A stretch of 64,000 nt of DNA from Cyanobacteriota bacterium (GCA_026389315.1 JAPLIC010000063.1:1-64000), one strand, 5' to 3'; counted from the stretch's first letter, positions 44,926 to 54,183 are shown. Numbers and translations: made by a program. Notes: generated from the sequence alone by a model not told the origin.

Positions 44926-46019
44926 AGAATGCAGCGACGGATTCGCCCCTGACGTCGCTCGAAGCTCGCCGCCAGGAACGGCTTAAAGCCCTGGGAGCGG
45001 ATTGCGCCCTGTTCCGAGAGCTGATCGGCAAGGTGGGCAGCGGTGAGCACACCAGCTCCGGTCTCAGTCGCCAAGAGGCCCGTGAAGCGATCGAGCTGAT
45101 GCTCAAGGGCCAAATTGAAGCAGCCCAGATGGGTGCTTTTCTGATCGCGCACCGCATCCGCCGGCCTGAGCCCCAGGAACTCACCGGCATGCTGGATGGC
45201 TATCGGTCCCTGGGGCCAATCCTGACCACTCCGGGGCGCCGTGCCCTTTGCTTTGGGGTTCCTTATGACGGCCGCAGCCGCACCGCCCCAGTGTTGCCCC
45301 TGCTGGCTCTGACGCTGGCGGCGGCAGGGATTCCGGTGGTGCTGCATGGGGGAAACCCGATGCCGGTGAAATATGGCATCACCCTGGCCGAGCTGTTCGC
45401 CGCCCTCGGCATCGAATGGCGGGGGCTCCCTTTGGCAGCTGTGCAAGACCGCCTCGATGACCATGGCCTGGCCCTGACCCACCAACCTGACCATTTCCAA
45501 GCCGCCGAACGGCTGGTGTTGATCAGGGATCTGATCGGCAAACGCCCCCCTGTGGCCAGCCTGGAACTGCTCTGGACCCCGCACCAGGGCCAGCGGCTTT
45601 TGGTGAGCGGCTTCGTGCATCCACCAACCGAAACCCGGGCCTGGGAGGCCCTGGCTGCGGCCGGCGAAACCGAGCTGTTAACCGTCAAGGGGCTGGAGGG
45701 ATCAACCGATCTGCCCACCACCCGGGCCGGGATTACGGCCCGGGTGCGTCGGGGGGCCGTCGAACGTATCCTGCTTCACCCCCGTGACCATGGCATCAGC
45801 GCGGCGGAGATCCCCTGGACAGGGTTGGAGGATTGGCAACGAGACGCCCAGTCGGCCTTGAGGGGGGAAGGCCCCTTGGCGGAAGCCTTGCTCTGGAATC
45901 TCGGGGCCTACCTTTGGTTGGCGGATCACCATGATGATCTGCCAACAGCCCTGGAACAGGCCAGGGCCCTCCTGCAAGCCCGCAGCGGCGCCAGGAAATG
46001 CCTGGAACTGGCTCCATGA
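44913..46019 (+). CDS. TrpD2-like (anthranilate phosphoribosyltransferase family) protein
   Basis: The 368-residue product has the class IV phosphoribosyltransferase layout: an N-terminal helical bundle (A-R-E-A-I-E-L-M-L-K-G-Q-I-E-A-A-Q-M-G-A-F-L) and a core with F-G-V-P-Y-D-G-R-S-R-T, V-V-L-H-G-G-N-P-M-P-V-K-Y-G-I-T and V-K-G-L-E-G-S-T-D near 270. It deviates from true TrpD, whose glycine loop is G-T-G-G-D, so the substrate is open (TrpD2 members can bind nucleic acid). TTG 44913 seems the start. It is joined to narM by an ATGA overlap. Confidence 0.78.
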   Translation: MQPLQNAATDSPLTSLEARRQERLKALGADCALFRELIGKVGSGEHTSSGLSRQEAREAIELMLKGQIEAAQMGAFLIAHRIRRPEPQELTGMLDGYRSLGPILTTPGRRALCFGVPYDGRSRTAPVLPLLALTLAAAGIPVVLHGGNPMPVKYGITLAELFAALGIEWRGLPLAAVQDRLDDHGLALTHQPDHFQAAERLVLIRDLIGKRPPVASLELLWTPHQGQRLLVSGFVHPPTETRAWEALAAAGETELLTVKGLEGSTDLPTTRAGITARVRRGAVERILLHPRDHGISAAEIPWTGLEDWQRDAQSALRGEGPLAEALLWNLGAYLWLADHHDDLPTALEQARALLQARSGARKCLELAP

Positions 46020-46513
46020 GCGAACCTTTCAGCCCCCCGGGTCAAGAGGCCATTCACAACAGACTGTTTGCCTTCGAAGCGGACTTCAGCGGCGATCTGC
46101 GTTGCCTCCCCATGGCGGTACGCCGCAAGCTCGATCTGGCGGGAGTGAAGTTGAAACTGGTGCACTGGCATGGCTTGAGCCCAGCCGAACGGCAGAGCCT
46201 CCTGCAATGGAAAGATGACGGCCGCTCCCTCAAGGCGATGGGGGATTGGTTGCTGGGGCGCAGCCACAGCCTTCCCGAAGGACCGGCCAAAGCTTTGGAA
46301 CCGGCCCGCGCTTGTGCCTGGCAACAAGCAGACACATTGCCTGGGGATGTGGCACTCTCCTGCGCCCAGCTTGGCCTGCAGATTGACCCCCAACGTTGGG
46401 CCTGCTTGGACGAGTTGCAGCGGTTCGCCCTGATCAAACTCAGCCACCCTGGCCATGAACACCGCAACATGGCGAGGGCCTTGGGCGAATTCGGACTCCT
46501 GAGGGGTTCGTGA
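46016..46513 (+). CDS. narM: nitrate reductase associated protein
   Basis: The 165-residue protein fits the NarM family, shown in Synechococcus elongatus to be needed for active NarB nitrate reductase. It opens with F-A-F/E-A-D-F-S-G-D-L-R-C-L-P-M-A-V-R-R-K-L-D near residues 20-45, contains K-L-K-L-V-H-W and ends with R-F-A-L-I-K-L-S-H-P-G-H-E-H-R-N near 145. ATG 46016 overlaps the upstream stop (ATGA). Proximity to nrtABCD and narB supports the assignment. Confidence 0.88.
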   Translation: MSEPFSPPGQEAIHNRLFAFEADFSGDLRCLPMAVRRKLDLAGVKLKLVHWHGLSPAERQSLLQWKDDGRSLKAMGDWLLGRSHSLPEGPAKALEPARACAWQQADTLPGDVALSCAQLGLQIDPQRWACLDELQRFALIKLSHPGHEHRNMARALGEFGLLRGS

Positions 46514-46542
46514 ACCAAGGGGACCGGCGAGTCGCGGCTTTC

Positions 46543-46584
46543 GTAGCCATTGCGACAACCGGGCCAGCCAGCCGATGTTTTAAT
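46543..46584 (+). promoter_or_regulatory. NtcA-type promoter of nrtA
   Basis: GTA-N8-GAC at 46543-46556 matches five of six fixed bases of the NtcA box. Exactly 22 bases later TTTAAT (46579-46584) matches five of six of the -10 consensus. This is the spacing of class II NtcA-activated promoters in cyanobacteria, which lack a -35. The transcript would start near 46591 and carry a leader of about 200 nt before nrtA. Confidence 0.7.
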
Positions 46585-46787
46585 TAATTAGTCGGCAAGC
46601 CTAAAGCGCCGACTCAAAATTCTTGTATCAGAGCGCTTCTTTTTGAAGCCTGGTCTTGGCACACCGGCTGCCCGCTCGCCTCCCTTGTGCCTGCTCAGTG
46701 CGTCAAGCACTCAATTCAAGCGCAAGCTTCGAATGGAGATTGATTCTCCACTTACAAAAAAACGCTTCCCTTTATTCACCGGATTCC

Positions 46788-48086
46788 ATGGCCTCATTTT
46801 CGCGGCGCAAGTTTCTGATCACAGCGGCTGGCACAGCGGCTGGCACAGCCTTCCTGGCTGCTTGTGGCGGCCAGAAGGTGACAACAAAACCTGAGTCTTC
46901 CCCAACGGGAAGCATCAGCAATGAGGTCAAAGGAGCAACTCTAGGTTTCATTGCCCTAACGGACTCTGCACCACTAATCATTGCCAAAGAGAAGGGTTTG
47001 TTTGCCAAGCACGGCATGCCCGAGGTAAAACTTCTCAAGCAAACGTCCTGGGCCGCAACTCGCGACAACCTTGAGCTTGGCAGTGGTGGCGGGGGGATTG
47101 ATGGGGCCCATATTCTTAGTCCTATGCCCTATTTACTAACGGCCGGAAAGATAACCAAGAGCAAACAACCCCTGCCTATGTACATCCTTGCCCGCTTGAA
47201 TCTGCAGGGACAGGCCATCTCGGCCTCCAATGCCTTGTTGGATGCCAAACTCACTGTCAACAACAAAGAAGCCCTGGCAAAAGGTGCCAATAGTCTGGGC
47301 AGAAAGCTCAAAGCTGCCGTCACCTTTCCTGGGGGCAACCATGATTTATGGATGCGCTATTGGCTGTCTGCCAATGGCATTGATCCGAACAAAGATGCTG
47401 ATTTAGTTGTGGTTCCACCACCCCAGATGGTGGCAAATATGCAGACCGGAACGATGGACTTGTTCTGTGTTGGTGAACCGTGGAACCAGCGATTGGTCAA
47501 TAAAAAACTCGGTTATACAGCGACTCAAACAGGAGAAATTTGGAACAAACATCCAGAAAAGTCATTTACGATGCGGGCCGACTGGGTGGACAAGAATCCC
47601 AATGCATCTGTGGCCCTGCTCAAGGCCGTGCAAGAAGCCCAAATATGGTGTGAGAACCCAGCGAATCTCGACGAAATGTGTGAGATTCTTGCTCAGGATA
47701 AGTATATTAAGGCCAAAGTCGAAGACATCAAACCTCGCCTTGCCGGTAATGTCGATTATGGCGATGGTCGCGTTGTCAAAGACAGCCCTTTCAAGATGCT
47801 TTTCTGGTCGGATAATGCCTCTTTTCCCTTTAAAAGTCATGACAGCTGGTTTGTCACCGAAGACATACGCTGGGGCTATCTGCCCGCCAATACGGATACG
47901 GCTGCATTAGTGAATAAGGTTAACCGGAGCGATTTATGGAAAACGGCCGCAAAAGCCTTAGGTCAAGAGAAGGCGATTCCCGCCAGTGATTCACGAGGCA
48001 AGGAAACTTTCTTTGACGGCGTCGTGTTTGACCCTGAGAATCCCAAGGCCTATCTCGATGCTTTAAAGATCAAGACCCTGGCCTGA
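46788..48086 (+). CDS. nrtA: nitrate ABC transporter substrate-binding lipoprotein
   Basis: The 432-residue protein captures nitrate (and nitrite) in the periplasm. The N-terminus S-R-R-K-F-L-I-T-A-A-G...L-A-A-C-G-G combines a twin-arginine-like pair with a lipobox ending in the lipidated Cys near residue 25. The mature part has G-F-I-A-L-T-D-S-A-P-L-I-I-A-K-E-K-G-L-F, S-W-A-A-T-R-D-N-L-E-L-G and G-N-H-D-L-W-M-R-Y-W-L of NrtA proteins. ATG 46788 puts the signal at the start. It is less GC-rich than the neighbouring genes. Confidence 0.96.
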   Translation: MASFSRRKFLITAAGTAAGTAFLAACGGQKVTTKPESSPTGSISNEVKGATLGFIALTDSAPLIIAKEKGLFAKHGMPEVKLLKQTSWAATRDNLELGSGGGGIDGAHILSPMPYLLTAGKITKSKQPLPMYILARLNLQGQAISASNALLDAKLTVNNKEALAKGANSLGRKLKAAVTFPGGNHDLWMRYWLSANGIDPNKDADLVVVPPPQMVANMQTGTMDLFCVGEPWNQRLVNKKLGYTATQTGEIWNKHPEKSFTMRADWVDKNPNASVALLKAVQEAQIWCENPANLDEMCEILAQDKYIKAKVEDIKPRLAGNVDYGDGRVVKDSPFKMLFWSDNASFPFKSHDSWFVTEDIRWGYLPANTDTAALVNKVNRSDLWKTAAKALGQEKAIPASDSRGKETFFDGVVFDPENPKAYLDALKIKTLA

Positions 48087-48103
48087 AATCCATCCATTTA
48101 TCA

Positions 48104-48138
48104 CCCCAACCCCAGTGGGTCTCCCGTACCGATTGGGG
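48104..48138 (+). other. stem-loop between nrtA and nrtB
   Basis: CCCCAA (48104-48109) and TTGGGG (48133-48138) can pair across a 23-nt loop, 17 bases after the nrtA stop. No T run follows. It could be a partial terminator or a 3' stabiliser that keeps the binding protein more abundant than the permease; the stem is short, so confidence is low. Confidence 0.3.
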
Positions 48139-48163
48139 CTCTTTGACCTAACTTTTGAACAAG

Positions 48164-49006
48164 ATGTCCCACTCCGCTTCTGCGACATCCTTGTCGCAAT
48201 CCACCCGGAACCGCTTTTCAAATCCGGTGCTGCGCGGCGTGCTGCCCTATCTGATTTGCATCGGAGGTTTTCTATTTGTTTGGCAGGCCCTTTCCCTGAT
48301 CCTTGGCACAGGCCGGCTACCGGGACCCATCAATGTGATTAGAGATACTTGGGACCCTTACATCACCCAACCATTTTTTGACAACGGCGGCACAAGCAAG
48401 GGACTGGGCTGGCAGATCCTAATCTCGCTCCAAAGAGTCGCCTTAGGATATGGTTTGGCAGCCATCGTTGGCATCGCCATCGGCGGCTTGCTGGGCTTGA
48501 ACCGCTTTATTGGTAAAGGCTTTGACCCGGTCATTCAGGTGCTGCGCACCGTACCGCCGCTGGCCTGGTTTCCGATTTCATTGATGGTGTTTCAGAACGC
48601 CAACACCTCGGCCATATTTGTGATTTTCATTACGGCTATCTGGCCGATTATAATTAACACGGCTGTCGGGATTCGAGAAATTCCCGAGGACTATACCAAT
48701 GTATCACGGGTATTAAGACTGCGTAAAGGAGAATACATCCGCAACATTGTGATTCCCGCCACCGTACCCTATGTATTCACTGGTTTGCGTATTGCGGTCG
48801 GCTTGGCCTGGCTAGCCATCGTGGCCGCCGAAATGCTCAAGGCAGATGGAGGCATTGGTTACTTCATTTGGGATGCTTACAACGCTGGAGGTGATAGCAG
48901 CTCTAGCCAGATCATCCTAGCCATTCTCTATGTTGGCCTTGTGGGCTTAGCCCTTGATCGATTGGTAGCCTGGACGGGAAGTCAAGTTGCGCAGGGAGGA
49001 AATTGA
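48164..49006 (+). CDS. nrtB: nitrate ABC transporter permease
   Basis: The 280-residue inner-membrane protein has six hydrophobic segments. The BPD transport signature is seen near the ATPase-contact loop (E-D-Y-T-N-V-S-R-V-L-R-L-R-K-G-E-Y-I-R-N-I-V-I-P-A-T). T-A-I-W-P-I-I-I-N-T precedes it, as in nitrate/taurine-type permeases. ATG 48164 has a better context than TTG three codons upstream. nrtC follows one base after its stop. Confidence 0.95.
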   Translation: MSHSASATSLSQSTRNRFSNPVLRGVLPYLICIGGFLFVWQALSLILGTGRLPGPINVIRDTWDPYITQPFFDNGGTSKGLGWQILISLQRVALGYGLAAIVGIAIGGLLGLNRFIGKGFDPVIQVLRTVPPLAWFPISLMVFQNANTSAIFVIFITAIWPIIINTAVGIREIPEDYTNVSRVLRLRKGEYIRNIVIPATVPYVFTGLRIAVGLAWLAIVAAEMLKADGGIGYFIWDAYNAGGDSSSSQIILAILYVGLVGLALDRLVAWTGSQVAQGGN

Positions 49007-49007
49007 G

Positions 49008-51056
49008 ATGAATCGATTTCTAACCATTGATGATGTCACCAAACTTTTCCCCCTCAAAGAGGGTGGTCATTACATAGCCCTCAAGGACATCGATCTTGAG
49101 ATACGGGAAGGGGAATTTGTTTCCCTGATTGGCCACTCCGGTTGTGGCAAGAGCACCCTACTCAATCTTCTAGCGGGCCTGACCCAAGCCAGCAGCGGCG
49201 GCATTTTGATTGATGGCCGAGAGGTTAGCGAGCCAGGTCCAGATCGCATGGTGGTGTTCCAAAACTACTCATTGCTGCCCTGGCAAACCGTTCGCCAGAA
49301 CGTTGCTTTGGCGGTGAATAGTGTCATGGCCGCTAGTTCATTGGCGGAACGGAAACAAACCATCGATCGCAGTATCGCGATGGTGGGTCTCAGCCACGCT
49401 GCCGACAAGTTGCCGGCAGAACTCTCGGGCGGCATGAAGCAACGGGTGGCAATCGCCCGAGCCCTGTCGATCCGACCCCGTTTATTGCTGCTGGACGAAC
49501 CCTTTGGGGCCCTCGATGCCCTCACCCGCGGCAATCTGCAACAACAACTGATGCAGATTTGCCAAGAGGCTGGCGTTACCACCGTTATGGTCACCCATGA
49601 CGTGGATGAGGCCCTGTTGCTCTCCGACAGGGTGGTGATGATGACCAATGGCCCTGAAGCGGAGATCGGCCAGATTCTCAACGTACCTTTTGCCAGACCC
49701 CGCCAGCGTTTGGAGGTCATCGAACATCCGAATTACTATCACCTGCGGGGAGAACTGATCGGCTTTCTGCATCAACAGCGGCGCCTGCGCCAGCATCGCT
49801 CCCGCGTCGCCGCAGCTTCCAGCGTCGACAGGAGTCAAGACAACATCACCGCCCTACCGCCGGCCCGCAGTCAGGGGCCCCGGCGGGCAGAAACGATTCG
49901 AATCGGTTTCCTGCCAGGTCTCGACATTGCCCCTTTGGCCCTCGCCCTCGATCAAGGTCTGTTCGATAGGGCCGCCATCGAGGTGATGCCCGTCCCCTTC
50001 GCCCGCTGGGATCGTCTCGAAGCAAAGTTGCTCGAAGGTGATCTGCAGGTGGCCATCACCTCGGCCACCACGCCCCTGGCCCTCAACCTGGGACTGGGGG
50101 GCCGGTCCCCTTGGCCGGCCATCACGCCGATGACGGTGAGCCGCAACGGCAATGCCCTCTGCATCGCCCGTTCCCTGCTGGCCCAAGGAATCCGGCGTCG
50201 CGCCGATTTGCGTCAGTGGCTTCTGAACCGGGGCCAACCCCTCACCCTGGCGGTGCCAGAGCTGGGATCGATGGCAGAGTTGTTGCTGCGCCACTGGTTG
50301 GCAGCCGGCGGCATCGACCCCGAGCACCAGGTGCGCTTCACCCCCCTCTCGCCGATGACGATGGCGGGGGGCCTGCGAACCCAACAGATCGATGGGTTCA
50401 TCGCCGGCCGCTATCGGGTCGCAGAAGCCGTCGAAGACCGCCAGGGCTATGTCCTGGCAACCGATCTGGACATCTGGAGTGGCCATCCCGAAAAGGTAAT
50501 CACCTGTTCGGAGGGGTGGGCCGCAGGCCATCCTGGGGCCCTTGATGCCCTGGGCGCCGGGCTGATGAAAGCGGCCGAGCGTTGCGACGATGGCGGCAAG
50601 CGACCCGAGCTGATCAAGACCCTCAGCCAAAATCAATGGCTGGGCCGCCGGGCCGAGATTGCTCTGCAGCGCCAGTTCGATTACGGCAACGATGAAAAGC
50701 CCCAGGCTTTACTCCAATTCAACCGCTACCACTTTGACCGTTCCCACATCCCGAATCGGGCCGAGGGGGCATGGATTCTGAGCCAATTCAGCCGCTGGGG
50801 TTGGTGCCCCTTCCCCAGTAATCGGCTCGAACTGCTCGGCCAAATTTATCGCCCAGACCTGTGCGACCGGGCCCTGGCCTTGGCCGGATATCCCAGCCTG
50901 CGTCCCGATCGTCACCCCTTCTGCCTCGCCGATGACATCCCCTTCGACCAGGACGATCCCCTCGCCTACCTGAAGGCCCTCCCCGGTGCCCCAGAACCAC
51001 GGGTCGCCCCGATCCCCCTGCCCAGCCTCTCCGCACCGGCCCTGCTATCCCGCTGA
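49008..51056 (+). CDS. nrtC: nitrate ABC transporter ATPase with regulatory NrtA-like domain
   Basis: The 682-residue protein combines an ABC ATPase (Walker A G-H-S-G-C-G-K-S-T near residue 44, signature L-S-G-G-M-K-Q-R near 142, Walker B L-L-L-L-D-E-P near 163) with a C-terminal domain of about 400 residues homologous to NrtA (T-I-R-I-G-F-L-P-G-L-D-I-A-P-L-A-L-A onward). In NrtC the latter domain mediates ammonium-promoted inhibition of nitrate uptake. A Gln/Arg-rich linker near residues 255-290 joins them. ATG 49008 follows nrtB by one base. Confidence 0.96.
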   Translation: MNRFLTIDDVTKLFPLKEGGHYIALKDIDLEIREGEFVSLIGHSGCGKSTLLNLLAGLTQASSGGILIDGREVSEPGPDRMVVFQNYSLLPWQTVRQNVALAVNSVMAASSLAERKQTIDRSIAMVGLSHAADKLPAELSGGMKQRVAIARALSIRPRLLLLDEPFGALDALTRGNLQQQLMQICQEAGVTTVMVTHDVDEALLLSDRVVMMTNGPEAEIGQILNVPFARPRQRLEVIEHPNYYHLRGELIGFLHQQRRLRQHRSRVAAASSVDRSQDNITALPPARSQGPRRAETIRIGFLPGLDIAPLALALDQGLFDRAAIEVMPVPFARWDRLEAKLLEGDLQVAITSATTPLALNLGLGGRSPWPAITPMTVSRNGNALCIARSLLAQGIRRRADLRQWLLNRGQPLTLAVPELGSMAELLLRHWLAAGGIDPEHQVRFTPLSPMTMAGGLRTQQIDGFIAGRYRVAEAVEDRQGYVLATDLDIWSGHPEKVITCSEGWAAGHPGALDALGAGLMKAAERCDDGGKRPELIKTLSQNQWLGRRAEIALQRQFDYGNDEKPQALLQFNRYHFDRSHIPNRAEGAWILSQFSRWGWCPFPSNRLELLGQIYRPDLCDRALALAGYPSLRPDRHPFCLADDIPFDQDDPLAYLKALPGAPEPRVAPIPLPSLSAPALLSR

Positions 51057-51067
51057 ATTCCCCCTCC

Positions 51068-51880
51068 ATGAGCGCCGTCCTCCCCGCACCCAACCCCTCT
51101 TTTCTCGAGTTCAGCGGGGTGGGCCAGGTCTTTGCCACCCGCCGCGGTCCCTTTGAAGCCCTGCGCGATATCAATCTTCAAGTGCGACAGGGGGAATTTC
51201 TCTGTGTCATCGGCCATTCCGGCTGCGGCAAAAGCACCCTGCTCAACATGGTTTCGGGGTTCCTCAAGCCCAGCAGCGGCCAGGTGAGCCTGGCGGGTCA
51301 ACCGATAGAGCGGCCAGGTCCCGATCGCATGGTGGTGTTTCAGAACTATTCCTTGCTGCCTTGGAAAACGGTGTGGCAGAACGTCAATTTGGCCGTGCGG
51401 GCTGCCCGGCCCGAGCTCGATGCCGCCACACGCCAACGGGTGGTGGACCATCACCTCGAGATGGTTCACCTTACTGAAGCGGCCGACAAGAAACCCGGGC
51501 AGATCTCCGGGGGCATGAAGCAACGCGTGGCCATTGCCAGGGCCCTGGCGGTGAATCCAGCCGTCCTCGTGCTCGATGAGCCCTTCGGCGCCCTTGATGC
51601 CATCACCAAGGAAGAACTCCACGAGGAACTCCTGGCGATCTGGCGCGAACAGAAACCCACGGTTTTGATGATCACCCATGACATTGATGAGGCCCTATTC
51701 CTCGCCGATCGCATTGTGATGATGACCAATGGTCCCGCAGCCACGATTGGTGAAATTCTCACCGTGCCCTTTGAGCGACCCCGCAACCACGACGCGATGC
51801 TGGCCGACAACCGCTATGGCGTCTTGCGCAATGAAGCCCTTGATTTCCTCTATCGCCGCCACGCCCACGACGACACCTAA
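51068..51880 (+). CDS. nrtD: nitrate ABC transporter ATPase
   Basis: The 270-residue ATPase pairs with NrtC under NrtB. It shows G-H-S-G-C-G-K-S-T near residue 52, Q-N-Y-S-L-L-P-W-K-T (Q-loop), the signature I-S-G-G-M-K-Q-R-V-A near 143, Walker B L-V-L-D-E-P-F-G-A-L and the switch His in M-I-T-H-D. It begins 11 bases after nrtC and its stop overlaps the convergent narB stop by 4 nt. Confidence 0.96.
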   Translation: MSAVLPAPNPSFLEFSGVGQVFATRRGPFEALRDINLQVRQGEFLCVIGHSGCGKSTLLNMVSGFLKPSSGQVSLAGQPIERPGPDRMVVFQNYSLLPWKTVWQNVNLAVRAARPELDAATRQRVVDHHLEMVHLTEAADKKPGQISGGMKQRVAIARALAVNPAVLVLDEPFGALDAITKEELHEELLAIWREQKPTVLMITHDIDEALFLADRIVMMTNGPAATIGEILTVPFERPRNHDAMLADNRYGVLRNEALDFLYRRHAHDDT

Positions 51881-54057
51881 GCCCCTATCCCCCCTGACTC
51901 CTGGTCGGCGGCTTCCAGCCGAACCGCTGCGGCCTTGAGCTCGGGTTGGCGCGAGTGAGGACAGAACAATTCGTGCATCAAGGCATTGGCTTCACAGGCC
52001 TTCTCCTGGCTGCCACCCCAGTGCATCGGCAAAAAAAGAGTTCCTGGACGGATACGGTCCGTGATTTGCACCCTGGCGGCGAGGCTGCCACGTCGAGAGC
52101 TGACCTGGGCCCAGGCGCCATCGGCCACCCCATACCGTTTTGCATCGCCGGGATGGACCTCCAACAAGGGTTCTGGATGCATCGCGTTGAGCCTTGGCAC
52201 CTTGCCCGTGCGGGTCATGGTGTGCCAATGGCCCAGATAACGGCCCACTGTCAGGACCAGGGGGAAGGCTTCACAGGGCGGCTCGCCCAGGCCCAGCGGT
52301 GGATCGCAGAGGAAACGGGCCCGCCCATTGGCTGTGGCAAAGCGGTGGTCGCCGTAGAGCCGCTTTGAGGTGGTTGTGGGTTCGCTGCCAGCGGGAAAGG
52401 GCCACTGCTGGGGACCGGACTGCGCCAACAGCCCATGGCTCAACCCGGAGAGATCACACAGGCGACCGGCGGTAAGCGCCACAAATTCGGCAAAGACATC
52501 CGCCGCCGTGCAGGGGGGGAATTGGGCGCCATGGCCCAGGCGTCGACCCAGTTCGGCGAACACCTGCCAATCTGGCCGCGCTTCTCCGGGGGATTGGCGA
52601 AAGGCCGGGGCAAGGGTGACCCGCCGTTCTGAGTTGGTCATCGTGCCCTGCTTTTCACTCCACTGGGCCGCAGGCAGCAAGAGATGGGCATAGGCAGCCG
52701 TCTCGCTGCCGGCGTAGGCCTCACTGAGCACCACCATGGGGCAACGGCTCACCGCGGCGCGCACCCGTGCTAGGTGGGGAAGGCTGACCAGGGGATTGGT
52801 GGCCGCCACCCACCACAGGTCCAGGGCACCGGCCTCCATGGCCTCAATCTGTTGCCAGACGGAAAGACCGGGCTCCGAGTCGATGGAACCCGGTGCCAGG
52901 CCCCAGGCCTGCTCCAGCTCGGCGCGGTGGCTGGCATCCGTCACTGAGCGGTAACCCGGCAGTAGCTGGGCCAGGCCCCCGGCCTCGCGGCCCCCCATGG
53001 CATTGGGCTGGCCCGTCAGGGAAAAGGGACCGCAGCCAGGTTTGCCAATCTGGCCGCTGAGCAGGTGCAGATTGATCAGGCCGCCCACGGTGGCCGTGCC
53101 CTCAACGCGCTGGTTCAGTCCCATCGACCAAAGGCTGAGCACGGCACTGGAGCCGGCCCAGAGGCTGGCGATAGCCCGCAAATCCTCCTCGGGAATTCCA
53201 CACAATGCAGCCGTACGGGCCGGCGTCCAGGCGGCCACGTGGGCCTTGAAATCATCAAAGCCCTCGGTGGCGGTGGCCACAAACGAACGATCGATGCTGC
53301 CGGCCTGCAAAAGCAGATGGGCGATGCCATGCAACAGGGCCAGATCCGTGCCCGAGGCGATGGCCAGATGCCAGTCGGCGATCGCCGCTGTGGCGGTGGC
53401 GCGGGGGTCAATCACGATGATGTTCAAGGCACGTCCCTGGCGCTTCTTGCGCTTGAGCAGGCGCTGGAACAACACCGGGTGACAATCGGCGGTATTGGTG
53501 CCGATCAACACCACCAGATCGGCCAGATCGATGTCTTCGTAGCAGCAGGGCGGGCCATCGGAACCCAGGCTGCGGGCATAGCCCGACACCGCCGAACTCA
53601 TGCAGAGGCGTGAGTTAGCATCGAAGTTGTTGCTGCCAATCGCCCCTTTGATCAGCTTCTGGGCGATGTAGTAATCCTCGGTATGGAATTGGCCACTGCC
53701 ATAGATCGCGATAGCCGACGGTCCGCGCTCTTTGAGGGTGGTGTTAATGCGGGCCGTGAGCAAATCAAAGGCTTGCTCCCAGCCAATGCGCTCGAAGGGC
53801 TGGTCCAATCCGGCGCGGTAGGCAGGGTAGAGGAGGCGGCCTTGATCGAGGCTCTCCCCTACCGTGGCGCCCTTGATGCACACCTGACCCAGGCTGGAAG
53901 GATGCTGACGATCTCCCCTGGTGCCCCAGGCTCGGGGCACCTCGTCATTCTCCGAATCGGGGGCGGCGGGCGGCAACATCTGCAACCCACAACCGACGCC
54001 GCAGTAGGGGCAGACCGAACGGACCGGTTGACTTAGGGAAGGGGAATCGACAGCCAT
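51877..54057 (-). CDS. narB: ferredoxin-dependent assimilatory nitrate reductase
   Basis: The 726-residue cytoplasmic enzyme reduces nitrate to nitrite. It has the [4Fe-4S] motif C-P-Y-C-G-V-G-C near residue 16 with a fourth Cys in V-C-I-K-G, and the bis-MGD-binding domains (G-S-G-Q-F-H-T-E-D-Y-Y, S-R-L-C-M-S-S-A-V at the molybdenum-ligand region, then M-G-L-N-Q-R-V-E-G-T). The C-terminal dinucleotide-binding fold contains L-T-V-G-R-Y-L-G-H-W-H-T. ATG 54057 is preferred over a TTG upstream. It is transcribed away from the Moco genes, apparently from its own promoter. Confidence 0.95.
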   Translation of the reverse strand: MAVDSPSLSQPVRSVCPYCGVGCGLQMLPPAAPDSENDEVPRAWGTRGDRQHPSSLGQVCIKGATVGESLDQGRLLYPAYRAGLDQPFERIGWEQAFDLLTARINTTLKERGPSAIAIYGSGQFHTEDYYIAQKLIKGAIGSNNFDANSRLCMSSAVSGYARSLGSDGPPCCYEDIDLADLVVLIGTNTADCHPVLFQRLLKRKKRQGRALNIIVIDPRATATAAIADWHLAIASGTDLALLHGIAHLLLQAGSIDRSFVATATEGFDDFKAHVAAWTPARTAALCGIPEEDLRAIASLWAGSSAVLSLWSMGLNQRVEGTATVGGLINLHLLSGQIGKPGCGPFSLTGQPNAMGGREAGGLAQLLPGYRSVTDASHRAELEQAWGLAPGSIDSEPGLSVWQQIEAMEAGALDLWWVAATNPLVSLPHLARVRAAVSRCPMVVLSEAYAGSETAAYAHLLLPAAQWSEKQGTMTNSERRVTLAPAFRQSPGEARPDWQVFAELGRRLGHGAQFPPCTAADVFAEFVALTAGRLCDLSGLSHGLLAQSGPQQWPFPAGSEPTTTSKRLYGDHRFATANGRARFLCDPPLGLGEPPCEAFPLVLTVGRYLGHWHTMTRTGKVPRLNAMHPEPLLEVHPGDAKRYGVADGAWAQVSSRRGSLAARVQITDRIRPGTLFLPMHWGGSQEKACEANALMHELFCPHSRQPELKAAAVRLEAADQESGGIGA

Positions 54058-54101
54058 CGGTGCTGCGGGGCAAGAGCCATTGGTGCGGCGGGGCAAGGCA
54101 C

Positions 54102-54119
54102 CTTTGGCCACAGCCAAAG
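54102..54119. other. inverted repeat in narB leader region
   Basis: CTTTGGC/GCCAAAG, a perfect 7-bp dyad with a CACA/TGTG loop, lies 45-62 bases upstream of the narB ATG in the narB-mobA gap. A symmetric GGGTACCC sits at 54168-54175. Either could be an operator or leader hairpin; I find no clear NtcA box here. Confidence 0.35.
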
Positions 54120-54183
54120 ACCGGAAGCAGGGCCAGGGATTGCCCGAAAGACCTATCCAGCTTGACTGGGTACCCTAGGCCCT

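Noticed and set aside
51877-51880. nrtD/narB overlap as a frameshift or assembly error
   Set aside because: Both proteins end at the normal family position; the 4-bp overlap is simply convergent stops.
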